From assembly GCF_030818545.1 (NCBI RefSeq), contig NZ_JAUTAH010000001.1, positions 2,423,001 to 2,487,000 of the forward strand: a stretch of DNA of 64,000 nt. The letters run 5' to 3'. Below, one piece after another: positions 36,088-42,926 of the stretch (within the stretch, counting starts at the first letter, position 1; every line of letters starts with the position of its first letter). Position numbers and translations under genes: made by a program. Below the pieces are notes generated by a model, which saw only the letters and a list, made by a program, of their open reading frames with translations, was not told the origin of the DNA and did no database searches. The DNA is from Brevundimonas sp. SORGH_AS_0993 (GTDB taxonomy: Bacteria > Pseudomonadota > Alphaproteobacteria > Caulobacterales > Caulobacteraceae).

Positions 36088-36846
36088 CTACCGCGCCAGC
36101 CGGCCCCTGGCCTTCTCGGCGGTCAGGACGACGTCGGAATCCGGCTTTTCGATCCTGGCGTCGGTGTGGTCCAGGGTGCGCAGGATGTGGCGCAACAGGT
36201 TGAGGCGCGCGGTCTTCTTGTCGTCGGTGGCGATGACGGTCCAGGGGGCGAAGGCGCGGTCGGTTTCGTCCAGCATCCGGTCGCGGGCGTCGGAATAGGC
36301 GTCGAAGCGGGCCTCCGCCTCGGCGTCCAGGGACGACAGCTTGAACTTTTTCAGCGGATCGACGCGGCGTTCCTTCAGCCGCCGGGCCTGTTCCGGGCGC
36401 GAGATGTCCAGCCAGATCTTGATCAGAAAGATCCCGTCGTCGGTCAGCATCCGCTCGAACCGGGGGGCGTCGGTCATGAACTGGGCGTACTGTTCGGGCG
36501 TGCAATAGCCCATCACCGGCTCCACCCCCGCGCGGTTGTACCAGGAGCGGTTGAAGATGACCGTCTCGCCCGCCGCCGGCAGGTGGGGGACGTAACGCTG
36601 GAAATACCATTGGCTGGTTTCCCGGTCGCTGGGCTTGGGCAGGGCGACCACGCGGGTCTGGCGCGGGGACATGTATTCGGTCAGCCGCTTGATGGCGCCG
36701 TCCTTGCCCGCCGTGTCGCGCCCTTCCAGCACGACGACGACGCGCGACCCGTGTTCGATCATCCAGGCCTGGGTCTGGACCATGGCCAGCTGCAGGTCGG
36801 CAAGCTCGGCTTCGTAGGCGTCGGATTTCTTTCCCATGGGGCCCAT
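36088..36846 (-). CDS. ppk2: Polyphosphate kinase 2 family protein
   Basis: A 252-residue PPK2 kinase, which transfers phosphate from polyphosphate to nucleotides (or the reverse). The Walker A motif is LEGRDTAGKDGAIKRLTEYM, followed by SPRQTRVVALPKPSDRE, the Walker B region ETVIFNRSWYNRAGVEPVMG and the lid residues SRPEQARRLKERRVDPLKKF. Length and motifs fit single-domain class I PPK2. Two nearby ATGs (36846 and 36837) are possible; the longer is given. It is divergent from the extensin-like gene. Confidence 0.93.
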   Translation of the reverse strand: MGPMGKKSDAYEAELADLQLAMVQTQAWMIEHGSRVVVVLEGRDTAGKDGAIKRLTEYMSPRQTRVVALPKPSDRETSQWYFQRYVPHLPAAGETVIFNRSWYNRAGVEPVMGYCTPEQYAQFMTDAPRFERMLTDDGIFLIKIWLDISRPEQARRLKERRVDPLKKFKLSSLDAEAEARFDAYSDARDRMLDETDRAFAPWTVIATDDKKTARLNLLRHILRTLDHTDARIEKPDSDVVLTAEKARGRLAR

Positions 36847-37037
36847 GGTGACGGGTGAAGGGCGCGTGGACAAGCGGCGCCGTGCCGGCGACCATCCTAT
36901 CGCCGGGCGGCGCCCGAGGGGCGGATCGTTCTGGGTCTGCGACCGCCGAACCGGAACACGGCCGCCGCCCGATTTGAACAAGCGGCCCCGTGCAGCGTTC
37001 GCCAGCGGGGCCGCACCTGGTCCCGCGCCGAGGGCTC

Positions 37038-37796
37038 ATGAAGCGCGAACTGGCCGAGGTCTGGACTGTGCTGTCGGAGGCGGGGCTGATGGCCTGCGCC
37101 CTGTTCGGTCTGCTGAACGCCCTGGCCCCGCCGCAGGACCTGCCGTGGAAGCCGCTGAATCTGGACCAGCCGGTGGGGCGGGCGACGGGCTTGAAGATCG
37201 CCGCCTTCGACCTGGAGCGGAACGCCTCCCCCCAGGCGGTCGCCGAGCGAACCCTGGCCTGCATGGCCGTGCTGGAGAAGGCCGGCGTCCAGGTCGCGCG
37301 GGCGACTGATCGGAACGACGGGGGCTTTTGCGTGGTGCGCGGCGCGGTGCGGATCGCCGGGGGCGATGTGACGCCGCTCCGTCCCGCCGGCCTGACGATG
37401 CAGTGTCCGATGGCCCTGCGCTATGCGGTGTGGGACCGTCAGGTGCTGCGCCCGGCGGCGCAAGCCCTGGGATCGGCGCCGGCGCGGGTCGACAGCTATG
37501 GGACCTATGCCTGCCGCCGGATCTATGGCTCTCAGGACCGGACGGCGCGGCCCAGCGAACACGCGCGGGCCAATGCGCTGGACGTTGCGGGCGTGACGCT
37601 GGCGGACGGCCGGCGCGTGCGGGTGCTGCAGGACTGGGACGGACAGGGGCCGGCGGGGGCTCAGGGCGCGGGCTTTCTGAGGGCGCTGAAGACAGGCGCG
37701 TGCGGCCTGTTCGCCAACGTGCTGAGCCCGGAATACAATGCCGCGCACAAGGACCATCTGCACCTGGACGCGGCCTCTGGCGGGGTCTGTCGTTAA
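37038..37796 (+). CDS. Extensin-like C-terminal domain protein
   Basis: A 252-residue protein with an N-terminal hydrophobic segment (LSEAGLMACALFGLLNAL) that may anchor or export it, followed by the extensin-like domain of proteobacteria: GGFCVVRGAVRI, LTMQCPMALRYAVWDRQVL, YGTYACRRIYG, SEHARANALDVAGVTLADG and the C-terminal HKDHLHLDAA. The conserved Cys and His residues suggest a peptidoglycan-acting or metal-binding enzyme related to D-Ala-D-Ala peptidases, but this is inference. The ATG at 37038 places the hydrophobic segment near the N-terminus. Confidence 0.88.
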   Translation: MKRELAEVWTVLSEAGLMACALFGLLNALAPPQDLPWKPLNLDQPVGRATGLKIAAFDLERNASPQAVAERTLACMAVLEKAGVQVARATDRNDGGFCVVRGAVRIAGGDVTPLRPAGLTMQCPMALRYAVWDRQVLRPAAQALGSAPARVDSYGTYACRRIYGSQDRTARPSEHARANALDVAGVTLADGRRVRVLQDWDGQGPAGAQGAGFLRALKTGACGLFANVLSPEYNAAHKDHLHLDAASGGVCR

Positions 37797-37991
37797 CGGT
37801 GTTGGAGCCGGGCGCGATTCGCTTTGCTGTTGACCGACCGGAAAAGGCGGGTGACAACATCGGCGCAATCCGGATTTTGCGTGGGGTCCAAACCCGCGTC
37901 TCGCTCCTTCACTGAACGAGCTGTCCAGATGGATTGTCGGGTCCTCCCAAGGGAGATCCGCCTGGAAAAGCGCGTTTACGGAGACGCAGAC

Positions 37992-38195
37992 ATGGCGACC
38001 GGTACGGTCAAGTGGTTCAACCCCACCAAGGGCTATGGTTTCATCCAGCCCGACAGCGGCGGTTCCGACGTGTTCGTTCACGTCACCGCCGTTCAGAAGG
38101 CCGGCCTTCAGGGCCTGGATGAGAACGCCAAGGTCGAATACGAGCTGGAAAGCCAGCGCGGCAAGACCTCGGCGGTGGACCTCAAGCTCCTCTAG
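37992..38195 (+). CDS. Cold-shock domain protein
   Basis: A 67-residue CspA-family protein made of one OB-fold that binds single-stranded RNA or DNA. The nucleic-acid-binding motifs RNP1 (KGYGFIQ) and RNP2 (DVFVHV) are intact. The start MATGTVKWFNPTKG is standard and follows GGAGACG. The ~190-base leader from the previous gene is long enough for the cold-responsive 5' UTR usual in this family. A strong terminator follows 15 bases later. Confidence 0.95.
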   Translation: MATGTVKWFNPTKGYGFIQPDSGGSDVFVHVTAVQKAGLQGLDENAKVEYELESQRGKTSAVDLKLL

Positions 38196-38208
38196 GTCAA
38201 GAAACGGG

Positions 38209-38245
38209 AAACGGGCGTGGATGCGATCCACGCCCGTTTTCTTTT
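38209..38245 (+). terminator. Intrinsic terminator after the cold-shock gene
   Basis: AAACGGGCGTGGAT and ATCCACGCCCGTTTT pair across two bases, followed by CTTTT. Confidence 0.92.
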
Positions 38246-38320
38246 GCGCCGCCGTCCCAGGCCGTTGCCCCCGCGTTCGCCGCGATGGGGATTTTCGGCG
38301 TTTCGGGTCGGCGTTCGGGC

Positions 38321-38350
38321 AAAGAAAAAGGCCGGCGTCGCCGCCGGCCC
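38321..38350 (-). terminator. Intrinsic terminator after rpmB
   Basis: On the minus strand GGCCGGCG, loop GCGA, CGCCGGCC is followed by TTTTTCTTT, 28 bases beyond the rpmB stop. Confidence 0.88.
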
Positions 38351-38377
38351 CTTCCAGATCGGTTTTCGTCGCCGGAC

Positions 38378-38674
38378 TTAGGCGGCGGCCTGTTCGGCCA
38401 GCTTGGCGCGGACCTGACGCTTGATGCGCTGGGCGGCGATCGACAGCTGCTCGTCGCGGGCCTTGACGATGAAGGCGTCCAGGCCGCCCTTGTAGTCCAG
38501 GGTGCGCAGGGCGGCGTTCGAGATCCGCAGGCTGAAGGTCTGGCCCAGGGCGTCGGACGTGACCTTGACCGTCTTCAGCGACGGCAGGAAGCGGCGCTTG
38601 GTCTTGATGTTCGAGTGGCTCACGCTGTGGCCGACCATCGGGCCGATACCGGTGAGTTCGCAACGACGCGACAT
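38378..38674 (-). CDS. rpmB: 50S ribosomal protein L28
   Basis: A 98-residue L28. The N-terminus MSRRCELTGIGPMVGHSVSH and the basic stretch NIKTKRRFLPSLKTVKV are characteristic; the C-terminal helix is typical of alphaproteobacterial L28. It binds 23S rRNA in the large subunit. The start at 38674 is fixed by this conserved N-terminus. It is followed by a terminator. Confidence 0.97.
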   Translation of the reverse strand: MSRRCELTGIGPMVGHSVSHSNIKTKRRFLPSLKTVKVTSDALGQTFSLRISNAALRTLDYKGGLDAFIVKARDEQLSIAAQRIKRQVRAKLAEQAAA

Positions 38675-38924
38675 CGTCAGATCCTTAAGGTGCGGCGTTC
38701 GACCCGATACGAGGCGCGAACGCATGAAACGAGTGCGCGCGGGAGGGTGTCCCGCGCGAGAGGGGGCCGTATAAGGGATCAGCGACGCAGGCGTCAAGCC
38801 GAGTCTTGGCGCCGCCGCGACTCGGGCCGCTCTGGCCGGCGGGGAACCGGCCCGTTCAGGCGTCATTCAAATGACGCGCCCTATGGACCATATGATGACC
38901 ATCCCAGCTGAACAGAAGTCCGCC

Positions 38925-39416
38925 ATGTCCCGTCCGCCCCTGATCGACCGCCTGCCCCGACGCAGTTTGGCTGGCCTTGCGCCCGTCCTCGCCGGGGGGC
39001 TGCTGCTGGCCGCTCCGGCTCTGGCCCCCGCCCAGACGCCGGCCCAGACGGCGGCCCAGAGCGAGGTCCTGCCCGGCTATTGGGAATACGCCACCAGCGC
39101 GGCGGGCCAGCGCGACACCGAGCAGAAATGCGTGCGCCCCAGCGAGATCAACCGCTTCTTCGGCGGCCTGTCGACCAACAAATGGCGCTGCACCTATCCC
39201 ACGCGCGTGGTCGGGAACGGCAATGCGCGCTTCGAAGGGACCTGTCAGGACCGCAAGGGCCGGCGCATCGCCGTGCGGCTGAACGGAACCTATACGCCAA
39301 CCAGCTTCAGCTTCCGCGGCGGCGCCCAGCTGGTGCGCGGCACCCCTTATATCCCCGCCAGCATCACCGCACGTCGCCTCGCCGCCCAGTGCCCGGCCAA
39401 CGCCGAGTATTTCTGA
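38925..39416 (+). CDS. DUF3617-family periplasmic protein
   Basis: A 163-residue exported protein. A signal peptide (basic LIDRLPRRS, core LAGLAPVLAGGLLLAAPALA, probable cleavage before QTP) is followed by a DUF3617-like domain with LPGYWEYATSA, two Cys residues in KCVRPSEINRFFGG and WRCTYP, then FEGTCQDRKGRR and a C-terminal Cys, so disulfides are likely. The family has no known function. Several in-frame ATGs exist upstream (from 38871); 38925 gives the most normal signal peptide. Confidence 0.75.
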   Translation: MSRPPLIDRLPRRSLAGLAPVLAGGLLLAAPALAPAQTPAQTAAQSEVLPGYWEYATSAAGQRDTEQKCVRPSEINRFFGGLSTNKWRCTYPTRVVGNGNARFEGTCQDRKGRRIAVRLNGTYTPTSFSFRGGAQLVRGTPYIPASITARRLAAQCPANAEYF

Positions 39417-39430
39417 GGGCGGCCGTCGCT

Positions 39431-39748
39431 CTAACGCGGCGCAAGCTGCAGGATCTGCGACAGCAGGCCGGGGAAGCGGCGCTCCAGATCGTCCCAGCGC
39501 AAGGTGTTGATGTTCTCCACGCCGCGCTTGGTCGTCTGCACAAGGCCGCTTTCGCGCAGGACGCGGAAATGGTGGCTCAGGGTCGACTTGGGCACCTGGC
39601 CGAATGGGGCGGTGGCGGCGGTGCAGTTGAGCCCGCCCTGTGTCGCATGCAGGACCTGGACAATGTTCAGACGCACCGGATCGGCCAGGGCCGACAGGAC
39701 GTGGTGCAGTTGCAGGCTCTCGGCCGGCGGGTGGACGAAATTGACCAT
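39431..39748 (-). CDS. ArsR-family transcriptional regulator
   Basis: A 105-residue winged helix-turn-helix repressor: LSALADPVRLNIVQVLHA then KSTLSHHFRVLRESGLVQTT (recognition helix) and the wing TKRGVENINTLR. There is no CxC metal motif in the recognition helix, so it is probably not a classical arsenic/metal sensor. It is divergent from an SDR dehydrogenase, with a 29-base operator-like inverted repeat between them, which suggests it controls that gene and itself. A longer open frame upstream exists, but the ATG at 39748 leaves the operator outside the gene. Confidence 0.88.
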   Translation of the reverse strand: MVNFVHPPAESLQLHHVLSALADPVRLNIVQVLHATQGGLNCTAATAPFGQVPKSTLSHHFRVLRESGLVQTTKRGVENINTLRWDDLERRFPGLLSQILQLAPR

Positions 39749-39782
39749 GCCTTCGTCTAGCACGTCTCTCGACAGTCTTCCA

Positions 39783-39811
39783 ATGTTCGGTATTATTGAA
39801 CAACCGAACAT
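39783..39811. promoter_or_regulatory. Operator-like inverted repeat between arsR and SDR genes
   Basis: ATGTTCGGT at 39783-39791 and ACCGAACAT at 39803-39811 form a perfect 9-bp inverted repeat with an 11-base spacer that contains a second inner repeat (GTTC...GAAC). It lies 35 bases upstream of the ArsR start and 19 upstream of the SDR start, consistent with an ArsR operator. Confidence 0.75.
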
Positions 39812-39829
39812 CAGGAATGGAAATCGAGA

Positions 39830-40576
39830 ATGAGCGATCTGAACAAGGCGGCCCTGGTGACGGGCGGCACGACGGGCATCGGACTGGCTTCGGCCACGGC
39901 CCTGGCGGACCAGGGCTATAGGGTCTTCGTGACCGGGCGATCCGCGCAAAGACTGGCGGCGGCGGTCGAGCAGGACCCGCGCCTTGAGGCCATAGCGACG
40001 GATGTGTCCGATCCGGCGGCCATCGAGGCGCTTTCGGCCAGGCTGAAAGCCGAGGGCGTGACGCTGGACGTTCTGGTCGCCAACGCAGGCACGGCTGAAA
40101 CGACGGTCTTCGGCCAGACGGACGTCGCCGCCTTTGATCGGACCTTCGATCTGAATGTGCGCGGGGTCTTCTTTACGGTTCAGACGCTGGCGCCCCTGCT
40201 GGCGGACGGCGCCTCGGTCATCCTCATCGGCTCGATCGTCAGCATCAAGGGCATGGCCGACCTGTCCGTCTATAACGCCTCCAAGGCGGCGGTTCGGTCG
40301 TTCGCGCGGTCCTGGGCCAATGATCTCAGGGCGCGCCGCATTCGTGTGAACACCCTGAGCCCGGGGCCGGTCCGCACCCCACTCGTGCAGCGGCTGCAAG
40401 GACAGGCGGACGGGTCGATCACAGGTTTCGAGGCCTGGGCGGCGGAAGCCGCGCCGGCCGGCCGGATCGGCGAGCCCCAGGACATCGCCGCCGTCGTGAG
40501 CTTTCTGGCCTCGGACGCCGCAGGTTACGTCAACGGGGTCGAACTGTTCGTCGACGGCGGCCTGGCCCAGATCTGA
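39830..40576 (+). CDS. SDR-family oxidoreductase
   Basis: A 248-residue classical short-chain dehydrogenase. The NAD(P) motif TGGTTGIG (residues 11-18) is followed by the Arg of strand 2 (VTGRSAQR), pointing to NADPH. NAG is at VLVANAGTAE, the catalytic Ser is in LIGSIVSIKG and the YxxxK is VYNASKAAV, all intact. The PG motif is SPGPVRTP. The substrate is unknown. It is divergent from, and probably regulated by, the ArsR-family protein. A bidirectional terminator follows. Confidence 0.93.
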   Translation: MSDLNKAALVTGGTTGIGLASATALADQGYRVFVTGRSAQRLAAAVEQDPRLEAIATDVSDPAAIEALSARLKAEGVTLDVLVANAGTAETTVFGQTDVAAFDRTFDLNVRGVFFTVQTLAPLLADGASVILIGSIVSIKGMADLSVYNASKAAVRSFARSWANDLRARRIRVNTLSPGPVRTPLVQRLQGQADGSITGFEAWAAEAAPAGRIGEPQDIAAVVSFLASDAAGYVNGVELFVDGGLAQI

Positions 40577-40586
40577 AGCCGCAAAC

Positions 40587-40620
40587 AAAAAGGCCCCGGA
40601 TCACTCCGGGGCCTTTTCTT
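40587..40620. terminator. Bidirectional intrinsic terminator
   Basis: AAAAAGGCCCCGG, loop ATCACT, CCGGGGCCTTTT: the A run on the left and T run on the right let it terminate both the SDR gene and carD, which converge here. Confidence 0.92.
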
Positions 40621-40638
40621 TGTCCGATGTCGAAAGCC

Positions 40639-41169
40639 TTAGGCGGCTTCGGCGGTCGGGACCGGCTTCTTGGCGCTGAGCGACTTGGCGAGCAGTTCGA
40701 CGGCCGCGTCCTTGTCGATCTTGTTGGCGGCGGCGACTTCGCGGGCCATGCGGTCCAGGGCCGATTCATAGAGCTGACGCTCGGAATAGGACTGTTCCGG
40801 CTGGGTGTCGGCGCGGTGCAGGTCGCGGACCACTTCGGCGATGGAGATCAGGTCGCCCGAGTTGATCTTGGCTTCATATTCCTGGGCGCGACGCGACCAC
40901 ATGGTGCGCTTGATGCGGGCGCGGCCCTTCAGGGTGGTCAGGGCCTTGGTCACGACGTCGTCGGCGGCCAGCGAGCGCAGGCCGGCCGTCACGGCCTTCT
41001 TGGTCGGGACGCGCAGGGTCATCTTCTCGTGATCGAAGGTCACGACATAGACCTCCAGCGACATGCCCGCGACTTCCTGGGTCTCGATCGCCGCCACCTT
41101 GCCGACGCCGTGCGCCGGATAGACGACCGCGTCGCCAACCTTGAACTCCAGACCAGTCTTGCTCGTCAT
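40639..41169 (-). CDS. carD: CarD/CdnL-family RNA polymerase-binding regulator
   Basis: A 176-residue CarD-family protein that binds RNA polymerase beta and stabilises open complexes, in Caulobacter known as CdnL and needed for growth-related transcription. The N-terminal Tudor-like domain starts KVGDAVVYPAHGVGKVAAIE and includes VYVVTFDHEKMTLRVPTKKA; the helical C-terminal domain contains MWSRRAQEYEAKI (the Trp that contacts the promoter) and LYESALDRMAREVA. It has its own gene unit between a convergent SDR and fdxA. Confidence 0.93.
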   Translation of the reverse strand: MTSKTGLEFKVGDAVVYPAHGVGKVAAIETQEVAGMSLEVYVVTFDHEKMTLRVPTKKAVTAGLRSLAADDVVTKALTTLKGRARIKRTMWSRRAQEYEAKINSGDLISIAEVVRDLHRADTQPEQSYSERQLYESALDRMAREVAAANKIDKDAAVELLAKSLSAKKPVPTAEAA

Positions 41170-41470
41170 ATTCGTCCTTTCCCGGCTGGGGATCGGCGAA
41201 GCGAAGGCGCGTCGAACGCAAACAGGATCACCACCGCCGGATTGAGCCGTCGGATGCGATGATGTCAGGCGTCAAATGCGGAAACGGATCACCAAACCTC
41301 TGGCCGATCCCGTCTATGGGCGGGAGTCTGTCGCAAACACGGGCGGCGCGAAGATTTCGCGGACCGCCCGATCCAATGAAACGGAACCTATCACAAATCT
41401 GCGGAATTTCAAAACGTCCACAGGCCGATGAAGGAAATACGACAAGGCCCGCGCAAAGCGGGCGTGGAGG
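41170..41470. other. carD upstream region
   Basis: About 300 bases without a gene, between fdxA's 3' end and carD. It should hold the carD promoter; no repeat or hairpin stands out. Confidence 0.4.
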
Positions 41471-41812
41471 CTAGGCCCCCTTGCCCGGCTTGGGGCTGAA
41501 GTATTTCTCGTACTTGCCGGTTTCGCGCTCGTACTGTTCGCGGTCGGCGGGTGGCGTGCCCTTGACGGTGATGTTGGGCCAGACCTTGGCGTATTCGGCG
41601 TTGATCTGCAGCCATTTGCCGTCGGGCTCGTCCTCGGTGTCGGGCACGATGGCGTCGACGGGACATTCCGGCTCGCACACGCCGCAGTCGATGCATTCGT
41701 CCGGGGCGATGACCAGGAAGTTCTCGCCCTCGTAGAAGCAGTCCACCGGACAGACCTCGACGCAGTCCATGAACTTACATTTCACGCAGGCGTCGGTGAC
41801 GATGTAGGTCAT
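41471..41812 (-). CDS. fdxA: 7Fe ferredoxin FdxA
   Basis: A 113-residue ferredoxin with one 3Fe-4S and one 4Fe-4S cluster, a low-potential electron carrier. The cysteine pattern is [18 protein letters not shown] for the first and [15 protein letters not shown] for the second, followed by the long C-terminal extension ([15 protein letters not shown]) typical of Azotobacter-type FdI. The start [13 protein letters not shown] is the conserved N-terminus. Confidence 0.95.
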   Translation of the reverse strand: MTYIVTDACVKCKFMDCVEVCPVDCFYEGENFLVIAPDECIDCGVCEPECPVDAIVPDTEDEPDGKWLQINAEYAKVWPNITVKGTPPADREQYERETGKYEKYFSPKPGKGA

Positions 41813-42019
41813 GGGGCGAAGAGCGGGCGTCGGTCTGTGGGCGGGAGGCCTGCGACATGGCGGCCGCGCAACCAACTGTCAACAGCGGGGCTTAAGGCGA
41901 GAGCGGTTCTCAAGCCGGCCCGATCGCCGTGACGGTCGCCCTGAGCGTCGCCTTGACAAAGGTCGGGCCCAATCGCAACTGTATTGATTGCATATCATCC
42001 CTTCGACAGGACTTTCCCC

Positions 42020-42661
42020 ATGCGCTCTCCCTTCATGAAATACGCCGTCGCCAAATACGCCCTCGTCGGCGCCCTGGCCCTCAGCCTCGCCGCCGGCGGC
42101 GCCGTGGTCGCCCAGGCCGCCCTGACCAAGAACCCGGCCGAAGTCACCGCCGGGAACTACGACCTGGATTCCGGCCACGGCAAGATCACCTGGTCGGTCA
42201 ATCACTTCGGCCTATCGACCTACACGGGCCAGTTCGTGAACGTGAAGGCGCAGCTGAAGCTGGACCCGGCCAACCCCTCCGCCTCGACCCTGACCGCCAC
42301 CATCCCGCTGACCGACGTGGCGCCGAACGACGACCAGCTGAAGGCGCACCTGCAGACGGCCGACTTCTTCGACACCGCCAAATATCCGACTGCGACCTTC
42401 GTCTCGCGTTCGGTCACGGTCGATGCCGATGACGCCAACGAGGCGACCGTGGTGGGCGATCTGACGCTGAAGGGCGTGACCAAGCCGGTGACGATCGAGG
42501 TCGAGTTCAACGCCGCCGGAACCGTCATGGGCGCCTACAAGGCCGGCTTCGACGGGGAAGCGACGATCAAACGCTCGGACTTCGGCATCGACTACGCCCT
42601 GCCGGCCGTCTCGGACGAGGTGAAGCTGCACATCGAAGGCGAGTTCGTCATCCAGAAATGA
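42020..42661 (+). CDS. YceI-family periplasmic lipid-binding protein
   Basis: A 213-residue exported YceI protein, a lipocalin-like barrel that binds isoprenoids or other amphiphiles. The signal peptide core is LVGALALSLAAGGAVVAQAA. The mature part begins with YDLDSGHGKITWSVNHFGLSTY and contains TYTGQF, the FFDTAKYPTATF motif, and a C-terminal EVKLHIEGEFVIQ. The ATG at 42020 is chosen; an upstream ATG would only add non-signal residues. It is convergent with the S4-domain gene, overlapping its 3' end by 14 bases. Confidence 0.93.
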   Translation: MRSPFMKYAVAKYALVGALALSLAAGGAVVAQAALTKNPAEVTAGNYDLDSGHGKITWSVNHFGLSTYTGQFVNVKAQLKLDPANPSASTLTATIPLTDVAPNDDQLKAHLQTADFFDTAKYPTATFVSRSVTVDADDANEATVVGDLTLKGVTKPVTIEVEFNAAGTVMGAYKAGFDGEATIKRSDFGIDYALPAVSDEVKLHIEGEFVIQK

Positions 42662-42926
42662 GCGAATAGAGCGCGCGGGCCTCTTCGGCGGGCCCGCGCC
42701 TTTCGCCCATCGCCTCGACCCGCAAGGTCGTGACCTGAGCGTTCAGCACGAAGGTCAGCGCGTCGCCGACGTGGACGCAGCGGCTGGGCTTGTCCAGCCG
42801 CGTCTCGCGCCCGTGACGGGTCAGCCGCACCGCGCCGCGTTCGACCAGACCGGCCGCCAGCCCCCGCGTCTTCACGAACCGCGCGCGCCACAGCCAGATG
42901 TCGATGCGGCAGGCGTCTTCGCTCAA
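42648..42926 (-). CDS. S4-domain RNA-binding protein (Hsp15-like)
   Basis: A 92-residue S4-domain protein similar to the heat-shock protein Hsp15, which binds free 50S subunits with nascent chains. The S4 motif CRIDIWLWRARFVKTRGLAA and GAVRLT...RCVHVGDALTF is clear. The start is TTG at 42926 (LSEDAC...), overlapping the upstream helicase stop (TTGA), so translation is coupled. The open frame continues upstream but there overlaps the helicase. Confidence 0.85.
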   Translation of the reverse strand: MSEDACRIDIWLWRARFVKTRGLAAGLVERGAVRLTRHGRETRLDKPSRCVHVGDALTFVLNAQVTTLRVEAMGERRGPAEEARALYSLISG

